From Reyranellaceae bacterium (GTDB lineage Bacteria; Pseudomonadota; Alphaproteobacteria; Reyranellales; Reyranellaceae), in the NCBI GenBank assembly GCA_022844045.1, contig JALHMM010000008.1:46716-110715 (forward strand): a stretch of 64,000 bases of DNA, given 5' to 3'. Made by a program: the position numbers and the translations under genes. Shown here piece after piece: positions 1 through 10,901 of this stretch. Under the pieces are notes generated by a model. The model searched no databases. It had not been told where the DNA came from and saw only the letters and a program-made list of their open reading frames with translations. The stretch's first letter is position 1. The number at the start of each line of letters is the position of its first letter.

Positions 1-557
1 AGCGCCTGGCGTGCGGCGCCGAAATCGATCAGGACGGGCGAGCCGTCGGTCCGCACGATGATGTTGGCCGGCTTGATGTCGCGGTGCAGGAAGCCCGCGG
101 CGTGCACCAGCTCCAGTCCCTCCAGCACGCCCGACAGCACCGCGACGACGCGCGCCGGCTCGAGGCGTCCCGGCCCGGCGATCAGCTCGGCGAAAGGCCG
201 GCCGGCCTCGTGCTCCATCACCATGTAGCCGGTGCCGTTGGCCTCGAAGAAGCGCAGGACAGGCACGATGCCGCGGTGGCGGAAGCGCGCCAGGGTGCGC
301 GCCTCGTCGAGGAAGCGATCGAGCCCCCAGCGATAGGACTCCGCCTGGCCGCGCGAGCGCGGGGAGACGGTGGCACCCTGAACGCGCACCGCGAACTCGC
401 TCGGCAGATACTCCTTCAGCGCCACGACGCGCTGCAGGACGGTATCGGTCGCGAGATACGTGATGCCGAAGCCACCCTGCCCCAGCACGCGGTCGATCCG
501 GTACTCGTTGAGGCGGTAGCCGGCGCGCAGCGCGGACGGAAAATCGGCGTCGGTCAT
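1..557 (-). CDS. Serine/threonine protein kinase, N-terminal part (cut by window edge)
   Basis: Reading the minus strand from the ATG at 557 gives a Hanks-type kinase domain running off the window. Visible are the glycine loop (VLGQGGFGITYLA), the ATP-binding lysine (VALKEYLPSEF), the catalytic loop (LHRDIKPANI) and the magnesium-binding DFG (LIDFGAAR). The kinase should phosphorylate Ser/Thr on unknown partners. Proteins of this type usually carry a C-terminal TM segment, TPRs or a sensor part, which would lie outside the window. It follows, on the same strand, a small unknown gene and a calpain-like protease, so the three may be co-transcribed. Substrates cannot be inferred. The family call is secure. 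Confidence 0.93.
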   Translation of the reverse strand, partial: MTDADFPSALRAGYRLNEYRIDRVLGQGGFGITYLATDTVLQRVVALKEYLPSEFAVRVQGATVSPRSRGQAESYRWGLDRFLDEARTLARFRHRGIVPVLRFFEANGTGYMVMEHEAGRPFAELIAGPGRLEPARVVAVLSGVLEGLELVHAAGFLHRDIKPANIIVRTDGSPVLIDFGAARQA

Positions 558-658
558 CGAGGGTCAGGGCGGCCGGAATCGGCCGCCACGCGGAGATGGG
601 ATGTGTTTGACCGATGATTCGGGCGGGATTGCGGGCGGGGCATTGCGGAGATTGTGAA

Positions 659-904
659 TCAAGGCGGCGGCGGCACGCCACCCCCGCACCGTAAGGACAG
701 TGCGACACGATCGCCCTCGCCATAGGCCGGCTCGCCGACGCGATAGGGGCACTCCACTATCAGCCGAGTGCCGGCGGCGTCGATGTCATAACGCAGCACC
801 GCCTCCAGGCGCTCTCGATGGGGCCCGACGCCCTTCTCCGAGAGCGCGGCCGCCGCGCTAAAAGCGAACCGCTGCGTCCAGTTCACCCCAGTGCGATCCG
901 TCAT
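659..904 (-). CDS. Small hypothetical protein (81 aa)
   Basis: Not a family I recognise. The ATG at 904 is preceded at good spacing by GGAGGG, a strong ribosome-binding site, which is why I prefer it to the upstream in-frame ATG at 1054, which would overlap the protease gene. The product starts MTDRTGVNWTQRF, is mixed in charge, has no signal peptide or TM segment, and ends in a proline run. It lies between the calpain-like protease (upstream) and the kinase (downstream) on the same strand, so a shared transcript is likely. A role with either neighbour is inference only. Confidence 0.55.
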   Translation of the reverse strand: MTDRTGVNWTQRFAFSAAAALSEKGVGPHRERLEAVLRYDIDAAGTRLIVECPYRVGEPAYGEGDRVALSLRCGGGVPPPP

Positions 905-1019
905 CGCGCCCTCCGTTGATAGCTCCGGTGGTAGCGCGTCGCGCGCGTCCAGACAAACGTCGACGTCCCGTGGCCCCATTACGTGGCACGGCGAAACCGA
1001 TAGGTGCACGAGGTGTCGC

Positions 1020-1931
1020 TTACCGAACCTGATAAACCGCGTCATGCTCGGCAAGGAAAGCGGCCAGTTTCATGGCCCGCGGCGTGCCGATGCCTACCGG
1101 ATCACGCAAGGCATCGTAGAGCATCACCTCGTTCTTCTTGGCGTTGTAGCCCACGATCGCCAGCGTGTGATTGTGCGTGGTCGCGATGGTCGCCCGCGTA
1201 CTGTGCGCTGCGAACATCTGTCCCAAGCTTTTGATCACGCCACTGTCGCTGCGGAATCTCTTGATCGCGTCCTCGCTGCTGCCAAAGGACTCCTCATGTT
1301 CATGTCCTGGCGGCGGATCCGGCGATACGGGCTCCGCATCGGACATTAGCGTCCGTTCGGTCAGTCTGAACCAATCGAAATCACGGGCGACGTCTTCGAC
1401 GATGCGCGCCACCGTCAGGCGAGTGGCGGACTGGCCGAAAAAGTCGAGGTTCACATACTGATGATTGCAGCGGTAGACGACGTACGCTTTCTCGATGTAG
1501 CTGACCCAGCCGCCGCCATCCGTCGTCATGGCGAACCGAGGCCTCGTGCCGTGGGCTTTAATGACCTCCTCCTTGGTCATGTGCTCCATGAACAGAAGCG
1601 GGCTGATCTCGATCGTGGCGTTCTGGAAGGCCACCCGGAAGATTTCCTTGACGACAAGCTCCGACGGCCCGGCCTTGGCTTTGTTCTTGTTGTCGAAAAA
1701 CCAGGACGTGCGCGGCGTCGAAAGCTCCACCTTCGTGATCATGCTCCGCAGGCGGCCCGGCATCGCATGGGCCATGGCGGCGAGGAGCGCCGGGAGCGGA
1801 CAATTCATGACTTTCCGCTGAACCACGGCCTGGGCGTTGAGCCCAATGAAGGGTGGAAGGGCGGTTGTCAGCAGGGGCGTCAGGCCTCCCATCGAAGGAT
1901 CCCCGGGGACAGGTTCGATCATGTCGACCAT
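1020..1931 (-). CDS. Calpain-like (peptidase family C2) cysteine protease homologue
   Basis: The 303-aa product looks like a bacterial calpain-type domain. Near the N-terminus VVQRKVMNCPLPALLAAMAH matches the active-site cysteine region (Cys44) usually written QG..GDCP..AALAA. Residues 140-155 (GWVSYIEKAYVVYR) match the LWP..EKAYA block. THNHTLAIVGYN (His255) matches the catalytic histidine region. The family then normally has an Asn in an NPWG motif; here the matching stretch reads LYDALRDPVG, so an Asp stands where Asn is expected and activity is uncertain. There is no signal peptide. The ATG at 1931 has a GGAGG ribosome-binding site. It is first of a same-strand trio with a small gene and a Ser/Thr kinase. 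The fold is likely; the activity is not proven. Confidence 0.62.
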   Translation of the reverse strand: MVDMIEPVPGDPSMGGLTPLLTTALPPFIGLNAQAVVQRKVMNCPLPALLAAMAHAMPGRLRSMITKVELSTPRTSWFFDNKNKAKAGPSELVVKEIFRVAFQNATIEISPLLFMEHMTKEEVIKAHGTRPRFAMTTDGGGWVSYIEKAYVVYRCNHQYVNLDFFGQSATRLTVARIVEDVARDFDWFRLTERTLMSDAEPVSPDPPPGHEHEESFGSSEDAIKRFRSDSGVIKSLGQMFAAHSTRATIATTHNHTLAIVGYNAKKNEVMLYDALRDPVGIGTPRAMKLAAFLAEHDAVYQVR

Positions 1932-2078
1932 GCGCGACCTCCGAGCTTGGCGTGCGTCGGACCAAGCGCCCCTCTCAGGGACCGCGTAATGCCATCAAGG
2001 CGGCGGATCGGCGCGCCTGCGCGACCAAAGCCCCTGCCGACGCTGACGCCGGCAGTATAACACAGCTCTATCCAGACC

Positions 2079-2301
2079 ATGCCCTCGGCGATCGGCCAGA
2101 TCCGCGCCGACACGCTACACGCTGGGCGACATCAGACAGGGCGCGCACTGCGGCGCTACCCGACGTCCGAGCATGGCCGAGACGCTGTTCCCCGGCTTCC
2201 AGTCCGATGCCTGGTTCGCATTGTTCGCACCGGCCGGGACGGCGGCCGAGATCGTGAAATGGGAGAAGGTGGTCAAGGAGTCGGGCGCCAAGGTCGGCTG
2301 A
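2079..2301 (+). pseudogene. Decayed TctC/Bug-type substrate-binding protein gene (3' remnant)
   Basis: Short pieces of the C-terminal half of a tripartite tricarboxylate receptor are readable but in different frames. IGQIRA resembles the GKIRALAV region. ALPDV (around 2149-2163) matches the LPDVPTMAE motif and then shifts frame to SMAETLFPGFQSDAWFALFAPAGT (from 2170). This runs straight into EIVKWEKVVKESGAKVG-stop, the usual extreme C-terminus of the family. About 60 residues normally between the APAGT and KVVKESGAK blocks are missing. I read this as a frameshifted, internally deleted relic. The rest of 1932-2323 holds nothing else I can support. Intact relatives lie at 19685, 30188 and 31283. 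Confidence 0.6.
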
Positions 2302-2323
2302 CCAAGGAGGCATCGGCTTCAAC

Positions 2324-3109
2324 TCAGGAAAGCCAGCCAGCCGTCTTCACCGGCTCGCGCCAGGTCTTGCTGACCGGCACTTGCAGCCCATTGCGCAGGA
2401 CCAGGGTCAGCCGCCCGCCATCGCGCGTCGCGCTCTGCACGGCGCCGTGCGCCACCCACCAGGAGCGATGCACCTGCAACCCGGCCGCTTCGCCCAGCTC
2501 GCCGATGGCGTCGCGCAGGCGCAGCAGGATCAGGTCGCTGCCCACGGCGGTGTGGATACGCAGGTAGTGGTCCTCCATCTCCAGCGCCAGCAGGTCGCGG
2601 CCCAGCGCCGGCGGGATGCGGCGGAAGAAGCTGGTGGGCTCGGGCCCGGCGGCAGGCGCCGGCAGGTCGGCTACCCGCGCGCGTTCGACGTCGGCCTGCT
2701 GATGCAGACGCTGCTGGATGAACAGGCCGATCACGACCGAGATCGAGATCGTCAGCACCGCGTGGTTGGGGACCAGCCATAGCAGGGCGCGCAAGGGCGG
2801 CGTGGTGCGGAACATCGCCTCGACAGCGAAGACCACCAGGGCGCCGGGGATCGCCGCCAGTGCACCGGCCAGCGCCATGCGCGCCACCGTGTGCCACCGG
2901 TCGAACGCCTCGAGCCGCAGCAGCAGGCGGACCAGGCCGACAACCAGCAGCCACGTCGAGATGCCGGTGATCAGGAAGTACGGCAGGCGGTGCGCGAACG
3001 TCATCGAGTCGAAGGTGCCGAACGGGCCGACCACGGCCAGCACGAGGCAAATCCCCAGCATCCATGGGATGTCGTCGCGCAGGTTGCGGACATAGCGCGG
3101 TTCACGCAT
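2324..3109 (-). CDS. Membrane-anchored LytTR-type transcriptional regulator
   Basis: A 261-aa protein in two parts. Residues 15-140 contain about four hydrophobic segments (for example WMLGICLVLAVVGPFG and HAVLTISISVVIGLFI). Residues 165-255 form a LytTR DNA-binding domain (ALEMEDHYLRIHT, VHRSWWVAHGAV, LRNGLQVPVSKTW). LytTR proteins bind short direct repeats through beta strands. This architecture lacks a receiver domain, so the membrane part probably senses the signal or tethers the factor. The gene is divergent from a small membrane protein at 3204, a likely target. The domain call is firm; the signal is unknown. Confidence 0.88.
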   Translation of the reverse strand: MREPRYVRNLRDDIPWMLGICLVLAVVGPFGTFDSMTFAHRLPYFLITGISTWLLVVGLVRLLLRLEAFDRWHTVARMALAGALAAIPGALVVFAVEAMFRTTPPLRALLWLVPNHAVLTISISVVIGLFIQQRLHQQADVERARVADLPAPAAGPEPTSFFRRIPPALGRDLLALEMEDHYLRIHTAVGSDLILLRLRDAIGELGEAAGLQVHRSWWVAHGAVQSATRDGGRLTLVLRNGLQVPVSKTWREPVKTAGWLS

Positions 3110-3203
3110 CGCGAAACGATTGTTCCTGTCCGTTGACGAAAAAGCCAGTTCACCGACGAAGCCAACGTCGCCCTGACTTCACGCGCCCGCCATGGTGGCC
3201 GGC

Positions 3204-3728
3204 ATGAACTACGTCATCGGCATCCTTGCGAACACCCCATGGTGGGTCTGGCTCATCCTTGTCTTCGTGACGACGCTGGGCCTGCGTGACCTTCGCCCGC
3301 GTCGCCTATCGGCCATCGGCATGTCCGTCCTGCCGCTGGTCTCGCTGATCCTGTCGCTGCTCAGCCTCGCCCGGTTCGGCCCACCCCTGCCCGCCGTCGC
3401 CGCATGGGCGCTGGCGGCCGGGGTCGGCGCGGCGCTGGGTGTCAGTGGCGCCAGCCGCCGGCCGATGACCCTGATCGACGGCGAAGTCCGCCTCGCCGGC
3501 TCCTGGTTCTCGCTGGGTCTGGCCTGGGCGATCTTCGCCGTCCAGTACGCCCAGGGCGTGCTGAACGCCCTGATCCCTGGCCTGCGCGCGGATCCGCTGT
3601 GGGTCGCCGCTTCCTTCGGGTTCTCCGGCCTGATCCTCGGCCTGGGCATGGGCTGGCTGATCCGCATGCTCCTGCGCGTACGGGCGTTGCGCCGCCTCCA
3701 GCAGATCGAGCAATCAGGCCGCGGCTAG
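3204..3728 (+). CDS. Small integral membrane protein (DUF6622-like)
   Basis: About 174 aa with four to five predicted TM segments. It begins MNYVIGILANTPWWVWLILVF, close to the NTP-WVW start seen in the DUF6622 family, and ends in a basic tail (LLRVRALRRLQQ). An upstream in-frame ATG at 3192 is possible; I prefer 3204 by family resemblance. Function is unknown. It is divergent from the LytTR regulator, a common arrangement for membrane-protein/LytTR pairs. Its TAG stop shares a CTAG tetranucleotide with the stop of the convergent gene at 3725. Confidence 0.72.
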   Translation: MNYVIGILANTPWWVWLILVFVTTLGLRDLRPRRLSAIGMSVLPLVSLILSLLSLARFGPPLPAVAAWALAAGVGAALGVSGASRRPMTLIDGEVRLAGSWFSLGLAWAIFAVQYAQGVLNALIPGLRADPLWVAASFGFSGLILGLGMGWLIRMLLRVRALRRLQQIEQSGRG

Positions 3729-4123
3729 CGCGACAGCGTCGACCATGCCGCCACGGCGAGCGGCGGCAGCGCCACGAAATCGGCCAGCGCGATTGTCCGG
3801 AGCGGACCCGGCGGCGCGCCGTACAGCGCGTAGAGCGCCAGGAACCCGGCGATGTTCAGCCCTGCCGCCACCAGCGCCGCCGGCCGGATGGCCGGTACCC
3901 ATGCCGCCCACACGCACAGCACGCCCACCAGCGCCAGCAACAGCGCGCGATGCCGGAGCAACAGCAGCTGCGTGGCGTCGTCGGCCGCGACGCCATACAG
4001 CCGCGTCAGCGTATCGGGCGCGAAGACCGGCGCGATCGGGATCAGATGGATGATGCCGACGACAGCGAAGCACAGGGCGGTCCACATGCCCCACACCATG
4101 CGAGCGCCGCGGCCGGCGCTCAA
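3725..4123 (-). CDS. Small integral membrane protein, function unknown
   Basis: About 132 aa with four hydrophobic segments (WTALCFAVVGIIHLI, ALLLALVGVLCVWAAW, ALVAAGLNIAGFLALYALYG, FVALPPLAVAAW). The TTG at 4123 has GAGG at good spacing; an ATG at 4099 lacks a clear ribosome-binding site. It lies 23 nt downstream of the hupE/ureJ gene on the same strand, so it may be the last gene of the urease transcript. I see no nickel-binding His motif. It overlaps the convergent gene at 3204-3728 by 4 nt. I do not recognise a function. Confidence 0.6.
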   Translation of the reverse strand: MSAGRGARMVWGMWTALCFAVVGIIHLIPIAPVFAPDTLTRLYGVAADDATQLLLLRHRALLLALVGVLCVWAAWVPAIRPAALVAAGLNIAGFLALYALYGAPPGPLRTIALADFVALPPLAVAAWSTLSR

Positions 4124-4146
4124 TTACCTCGGGGGTCGTCGAGCGG

Positions 4147-4731
4147 TCAGGTCGCGGCCAGCGCGATCCCTGCCAATGCCATCGCGCCGCCCACGACACG
4201 CACGCCGAGCTGGCCGGAGAGGCGACGCGCCAGCAGGCCGACAGCGATGCCGGCGCCATGCAGCGCGATGGTCGCGACGAGGAAGCCCGCGCCATAGGCC
4301 AGCGCCGAGGACGCGGCCGGCATCTCCTCGCCATGCGCGAAGCCGTGGCAGAAGGCGAACAGCGCCACGAGGCCCATCGGCGCCCATAGCGGCAGCCTGG
4401 GCGTCGCGGCGATCAGCAGGCCGATCAGCACGACTGAACCGACAATGCCGGCCTCGGCCAGCGGCAACGGCACGCCCGACAGGCCGACGATCGCGCCCAG
4501 CGTCATGACAACGACGAAGGACGCGGGCACCAGCCAGGTCGCGCGACGGTCGCCCGTGGCGCCGATATGCGCCGCCCAGATGCCGACGCCGAGCATCGCC
4601 AGCAGGTGATCGAGACCGGTCAGCGGATGCAGCGCGCCGGCGCTCGCACTGTCGATGGGATGGCCGGTGTGGGCTTGCGCCGCCGATGCGGTGACCACGA
4701 GCGCGGCGGTGGCAAGAGTGATGAAACGCAT
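4147..4731 (-). CDS. ureJ: HupE/UreJ-family nickel (or cobalt) permease
   Basis: 194 aa. The N-terminal signal-like segment ends AAQAHTGHPI, followed by the family motif HPLTGLDHLLAMLGVGIWA. A second His-containing motif is FAFCHGFAHGEEMP, and the rest is TM segments. HupE/UreJ proteins import Ni2+ (or Co2+) across the inner membrane. Its position 18 nt after ureG in the urease operon makes nickel supply for urease the likely role. The ATG at 4731 gives the signal-like N-terminus. Confidence 0.92.
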   Translation of the reverse strand: MRFITLATAALVVTASAAQAHTGHPIDSASAGALHPLTGLDHLLAMLGVGIWAAHIGATGDRRATWLVPASFVVVMTLGAIVGLSGVPLPLAEAGIVGSVVLIGLLIAATPRLPLWAPMGLVALFAFCHGFAHGEEMPAASSALAYGAGFLVATIALHGAGIAVGLLARRLSGQLGVRVVGGAMALAGIALAAT

Positions 4732-4749
4732 GTCGGATCCTCAGGCTGC

Positions 4750-5378
<629 letters not shown>

Positions 5379-5382
<4 letters not shown>

Positions 5383-6065
5383 GACCTGAACAACCTCGTG
5401 TATTGCATCTCATGGCGCATCGAGCACCAGTCGACAAGGGGCGCGGCACCGCCGACGTCGTCCAGCGAACGCACCGCGATGGCGCGCGCGCAGGCGTCGG
5501 CGACGTCGGCTTCCAGACCGGCGAGCGCACGTTGTCCGTCGGTCTGCCCTAACGGGATCGCCCGCACCGCCGCCGAGACAAGATTGGCGGCGAAGGCATG
5601 CAGATAGCCGGTCAGCGCCGCCGACAGCGCGATGCCGTGCCACGCCGCAGCGACGGCGACGGCCACCGGCAAGGCGATCTCGCCGTCATGTCGCGCCAGC
5701 AGCTCATCGAGGCGGGCATCCGGCCAGGCGGTCTTCGTGATCGTTGCGAACGACGCGCCCTGCTGCCGTGACTCCAGCGCCATCTCCGCCGTGCCACGCC
5801 ACGCCGCCGCCAGCGCCGCCACCGCGTCGAGTTCCGCCGCATCGCCCGCCTCGGCCGCGCGCCAAGCCGCCGCGAACAACGCGCCATCGACGCGGCCGGC
5901 GCCGTTGGCGAGCACGCTCGCGATCCATGCCCGCAGCGACTCGCGATCGCGCACCAGTCCCTCTTCGATCGCGTATTCCAGCCCGTGGCTGTAGCTGAAC
6001 GCGCCGATCGGATAGGCCGGCGACAGCCAGGCCAGCAGTCGATAGAGCTGGGCGCCGTCAGTCAT
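5379..6065 (-). CDS. ureF: Urease accessory protein UreF
   Basis: About 228 aa from the ATG at 6065 ([19 protein letters not shown]). It carries the family hallmark [19 protein letters not shown] and the C-terminal [13 protein letters not shown]. UreF bridges UreD and UreG on apo-urease and gates GTP hydrolysis. The chosen start overlaps the ureE stop by 8 nt (ATGACTGA). An upstream ATG at 6089 would extend it by 8 residues with a larger overlap. It is coupled to ureG downstream. Confidence 0.96.
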
Positions 6066-6552
6066 GGCCGTGACGTCCGCCCGCGCCATGCGCGTGGGGA
6101 TGACGATGGTCGTGATTGTGCTGACCGTAGGCGCCGCCTTCGGGATTGAACGGCGCCGCCACCGCGCGTACCTCCGCGCCCAGGCCCTTGAGCATGTCGA
6201 CGATCACATGATCGTCGCGGATCAGGATGCGATCGGCCTCGATCTGCGCCGGCAGATGACGGTTGCCGAGATGCCACGCCAGCCGCACGAAGAGCGCTGG
6301 ATCCTTGGCGCGGATCTCGATCAGTGTTTCATCGGCGGCCTTCACCATCACATAGCCTCCGTCGTCGAGCGCCAGCCCGTCGCCGTCGCGCAGCACCACC
6401 GGCTCCGGCAGGTCGAGCAGGAAATCCGTGCCACCATCGCCCAGGAGCCGCAGCCGCCGGCGATAGCGGTCGTCATAGATCAGTGTGATCGAATCGGCGC
6501 GCTCGGCCTGCGGCCAGGCGCCCGACGCCATTACCCTCGCGGCGCGCCGCAT
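6058..6552 (-). CDS. ureE: Urease accessory nickel chaperone UreE
   Basis: About 164 aa from the ATG at 6552 (MRRAARVM), which matches the usual UreE start; an ATG at 6597 would add 15 unconserved residues. ITLIYDDRYRRR and FLLDLPEP are typical of the N-terminal domain. GNRHLPAQIEADRILIRDDHVI is the conserved metal-site region. The C-terminus is His-rich ([20 protein letters not shown]), the nickel-binding tail found in many UreE proteins. UreE delivers Ni2+ to UreG. It lies 84 nt after the fused ureBC gene. Confidence 0.95.
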   Translation of the reverse strand: MRRAARVMASGAWPQAERADSITLIYDDRYRRRLRLLGDGGTDFLLDLPEPVVLRDGDGLALDDGGYVMVKAADETLIEIRAKDPALFVRLAWHLGNRHLPAQIEADRILIRDDHVIVDMLKGLGAEVRAVAAPFNPEGGAYGQHNHDHRHPHAHGAGGRHGHD

Positions 6553-6636
6553 CGCACTCACGCCCGCCTCGCCGACACCTTGTGCACCATGTCCCACATC
6601 ATGTCGTTCCCTGTCGTCGCCAGCGCCGCCCGAGCA

Positions 6637-8688
<2,052 letters not shown>

Positions 8689-8699
8689 GGCGGCGCCCT

Positions 8700-9002
8700 T
8701 CAGCGGATCGGGTTGTGCACGGTCACCAGCTTGGTGCCGTCGGGGAAGGTCGCCTCGACCTGGATCTCGTGGATCATGTCGGCGATGCCGTCCATGACCT
8801 GGTCGCGCGTGATGACAGTGCCGCCGTCACGCATCAGCTCGGCGACGGTGCGCCCGTCGCGCGCGCCCTCGACGACATAGTCGGTGATCAGCGCCACCGC
8901 CTCGGGATGATTGAGCTTCACGCCGCGCTCGAGACGGCGGCGGGCGACGATCGCGGCCATCGCCACGAGCAGCTTGTCTTTCTCGCGCGGTGTCAGGTTC
9001 AC
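8700..9002 (-). CDS. ureA: Urease gamma subunit
   Basis: 100 aa, standard length. It contains [54 protein letters not shown] and [20 protein letters not shown], all hallmark gamma-subunit blocks. It assembles with the beta-alpha fusion product. Its stop is 11 nt before the ureBC start, and it lies 36 nt after ureD on the same strand, consistent with one operon. Confidence 0.97.
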   Translation of the reverse strand: MNLTPREKDKLLVAMAAIVARRRLERGVKLNHPEAVALITDYVVEGARDGRTVAELMRDGGTVITRDQVMDGIADMIHEIQVEATFPDGTKLVTVHNPIR

Positions 9003-9038
9003 GACGTCTCCCCCTGCGTCATCGCCAAGCCAAATGCA

Positions 9039-9887
9039 TCACACATGCCATACGCGGGGCAACCTTCGGGGCCCGCCCAGCGCGTCATGCCGCATGAAGG
9101 CCAGCCAGTCCATTAACCCGCGTCGCACCGCCAGTGGCTCGCCCAGGAAACGGGCCAGCAGCACGCCATTGACCACCGTCACGCCCGCCCGCGCCGCACC
9201 AGCCTCGACGAGCGCGCGCGACGCCTCCAGCCCGCGCGCCGCGTCAGGTCCGGCGAAGATGCCGGTCGCCAGCGCCGTCGCACCGGCGAAGCCCGCGACA
9301 TCGGGCGGTGCGCCATCGAGCGCCAGCGCGTCAGCCCAGACCAGCTTGCCGCCGCGTCGCAGCCGCCATCCGTCATAGACGCTGCCACGGGTGAAGCGCT
9401 CGCCACTGGCGCCGCGACCCAACACCACCATCTCGCAGGCCAGCAGCCGCGCGTCGCTCGCCAGATCGGCCTCGATCCGCCGGCGCAGCCGCGCGCCATC
9501 GAACACGATGGTCTCCTGCGGCAGCCATTCCAAGGTCGCGCCCGCACCGACGCTGAGCGTGCTCTCGATGCGCGCCGGCTGCTCGGCCGCGCGCGCCGCG
9601 CGATAGATCTTCTCCGCCGCCTGCGTCGTCGCGGTCGCGATGCCGCCATCGACCTCGACTGAGAGCCGCACACGATCGCCATCGGTCAGGCCGCCCGAGG
9701 TGGTGACGATGACAGCCTGCGGCGGCTCGTCGGCCTCGGCCCGCGGGAACAGCACGCGACAGGGATCGGACTGCCACAGATGGGCCAACGCCATCGCGCC
9801 GTCGTCGCGTCGCGCGAAGCGCACCTCGACGCCGCCATCGCCGCGCTGCAGCCGCGCGGGAGCAATGATCTGGCTCGTGTCGGGCAT
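9039..9887 (-). CDS. ureD: Urease accessory protein UreD
   Basis: 282 aa. VIVTTSGGLTDGDRVRLSVEVDGGIATATTQAAEKIYRA is the central UreD block; LEWLPQETIVFDGARLRR and GRGASGERFTRG follow. UreD (UreH) holds apo-urease and forms the nickel channel with UreF. First gene of the operon ureD-A-BC-E-F-G-J. There is no Shine-Dalgarno before the ATG; instead TATGGT lies 6 nt upstream, suggesting a leaderless mRNA. Confidence 0.95.
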   Translation of the reverse strand: MPDTSQIIAPARLQRGDGGVEVRFARRDDGAMALAHLWQSDPCRVLFPRAEADEPPQAVIVTTSGGLTDGDRVRLSVEVDGGIATATTQAAEKIYRAARAAEQPARIESTLSVGAGATLEWLPQETIVFDGARLRRRIEADLASDARLLACEMVVLGRGASGERFTRGSVYDGWRLRRGGKLVWADALALDGAPPDVAGFAGATALATGIFAGPDAARGLEASRALVEAGAARAGVTVVNGVLLARFLGEPLAVRRGLMDWLAFMRHDALGGPRRLPRVWHV

Positions 9888-9893
9888 GGCCGC

Positions 9894-9899
9894 ACCATA
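9894..9899 (-). promoter_or_regulatory. Candidate -10 box of the urease operon (leaderless start)
   Basis: On the minus strand TATGGT (4 of 6 to TATAAT) ends 6 nt before the ureD ATG, and no Shine-Dalgarno intervenes. A transcript starting at or next to the A of ATG would result. No convincing -35 hexamer is seen, so an activator may be needed. The same geometry recurs at other genes in this window. Confidence 0.4.
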
Positions 9900-9971
9900 G
9901 ACGGCGCCGCGGTCCCTCGCTACGCACCGCGACTGATCAATTCTTATGCGATTTGCGCGATGCTCGGGCTA

Positions 9972-10832
9972 TCAGCGGTAAGACGCGATGAAGCTCTGCA
10001 CCAGCGGCGACCAAACAGGGACGCCGTCGGCGGCGGCGAACAGGCCGTGGCCGTCGCTGCCGAAGGCCGGCAGCAACCGGAAATCGACATTGCCGCCGGC
10101 GGCTTTGTAGGCGTTGGCCATGTCTCGACTGAGCTTGGGATCGAAGAACGAGTCGTTCTGCGCATAGATCCACAAGGTCGGCACGCGCGCGGTGCGGCCG
10201 AACTTGCCGGCGGCTTCGACCAGGTTGCGCGGCGCGCAGTTGTTGTTGGGCAGGTTCATGTTCCGCCCGCCGCGGCCGCCGGCGAAGTTCACCATGGCGG
10301 ACACGCCGGCCGGGTTGCGCGCAGAGTACGCCACCGTCGCCCAGCCGCCAGCCGACAGGCCGACGATCAGGGTGCGGTCCGGCAGCGCGAAACGCTGCGT
10401 GCGCATGTACTGCACGGCGGCGTCGACGTCCTTCGCCGCCTCGATCCCGGCGCCGTAGAAGTCACCGGCCTCGCAGGAGCCGTAGTTTTCATTCCACCGC
10501 CCGCCAGTCTCGCCGTAGCCACGCCGCAACGGCGCGACCACGACGTAGCCCTGCTGCACGAACCAGGACGCCGCGGCGGCGAAGCGCGGGCGTTGCATCT
10601 GATCGCGGCCGCTGACCGGCGAGCCGTGATTGAGGATCGCCAGCGCCCGACGCTGTTCGCCCGGCGGACGGAACACGGTGGTCAGCATCGGCCGGCCGGC
10701 ATCGGCGCTGGGGATCTTCCAGACCTGCTCGCGATTGGCGCCGATCTCGCCGCCTTGTGGTCCCAGGCCCTGCGCCAACGCGCCGCTTGTCAGCGTCAGT
10801 GCCGTGAGCAACGCCAGCATGGTTCCGCGCAT
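9972..10832 (-). CDS. Exported alpha/beta-hydrolase (dienelactone hydrolase/acetylxylan-esterase-like)
   Basis: About 286 aa from the ATG at 10832, which has GGGGGA upstream and gives a signal peptide (MRGTMLALLTALTLTSGALAQ). The ORF continues far upstream of this start, but that part is antisense to the acyl-CoA dehydrogenase gene. Features: ILNHGSPVSGRDQMQRP oxyanion-loop region, nucleophile elbow GLSAGGWATVAYS, acid region LWIYAQNDSFFDPKLSR and a late histidine in GSDGHGLFAA. It probably hydrolyses an ester in the periplasm; the substrate is unknown. It is divergent from the acyl-CoA dehydrogenase and lies upstream of the urease operon. Confidence 0.85.
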   Translation of the reverse strand: MRGTMLALLTALTLTSGALAQGLGPQGGEIGANREQVWKIPSADAGRPMLTTVFRPPGEQRRALAILNHGSPVSGRDQMQRPRFAAAASWFVQQGYVVVAPLRRGYGETGGRWNENYGSCEAGDFYGAGIEAAKDVDAAVQYMRTQRFALPDRTLIVGLSAGGWATVAYSARNPAGVSAMVNFAGGRGGRNMNLPNNNCAPRNLVEAAGKFGRTARVPTLWIYAQNDSFFDPKLSRDMANAYKAAGGNVDFRLLPAFGSDGHGLFAAADGVPVWSPLVQSFIASYR

Positions 10833-10865
10833 CGAGAGTCCCCCTTGCAATACCCCGTGCTTACC

Positions 10866-10895
10866 TTGCCCCGCCGCGCGTGCCGCTGCTAGCGT
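10866..10895 (+). promoter_or_regulatory. Candidate promoter of acyl-CoA dehydrogenase gene, leaderless geometry
   Basis: TTGCCC at 10866 and TAGCGT at 10890-10895 are separated by 18 nt. The -10 box ends 6 nt before the ATG at 10902, and no Shine-Dalgarno is present. Transcription would start at the start codon. Confidence 0.4.
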
Positions 10896-10901
10896 CGGCG
10901 C

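Noticed and set aside
1919..2322. Short ORFs on both strands between the protease gene and the LytTR gene
   Set aside because: None has a ribosome-binding site plus recognisable sequence. The plus strand instead shows a TctC relic.
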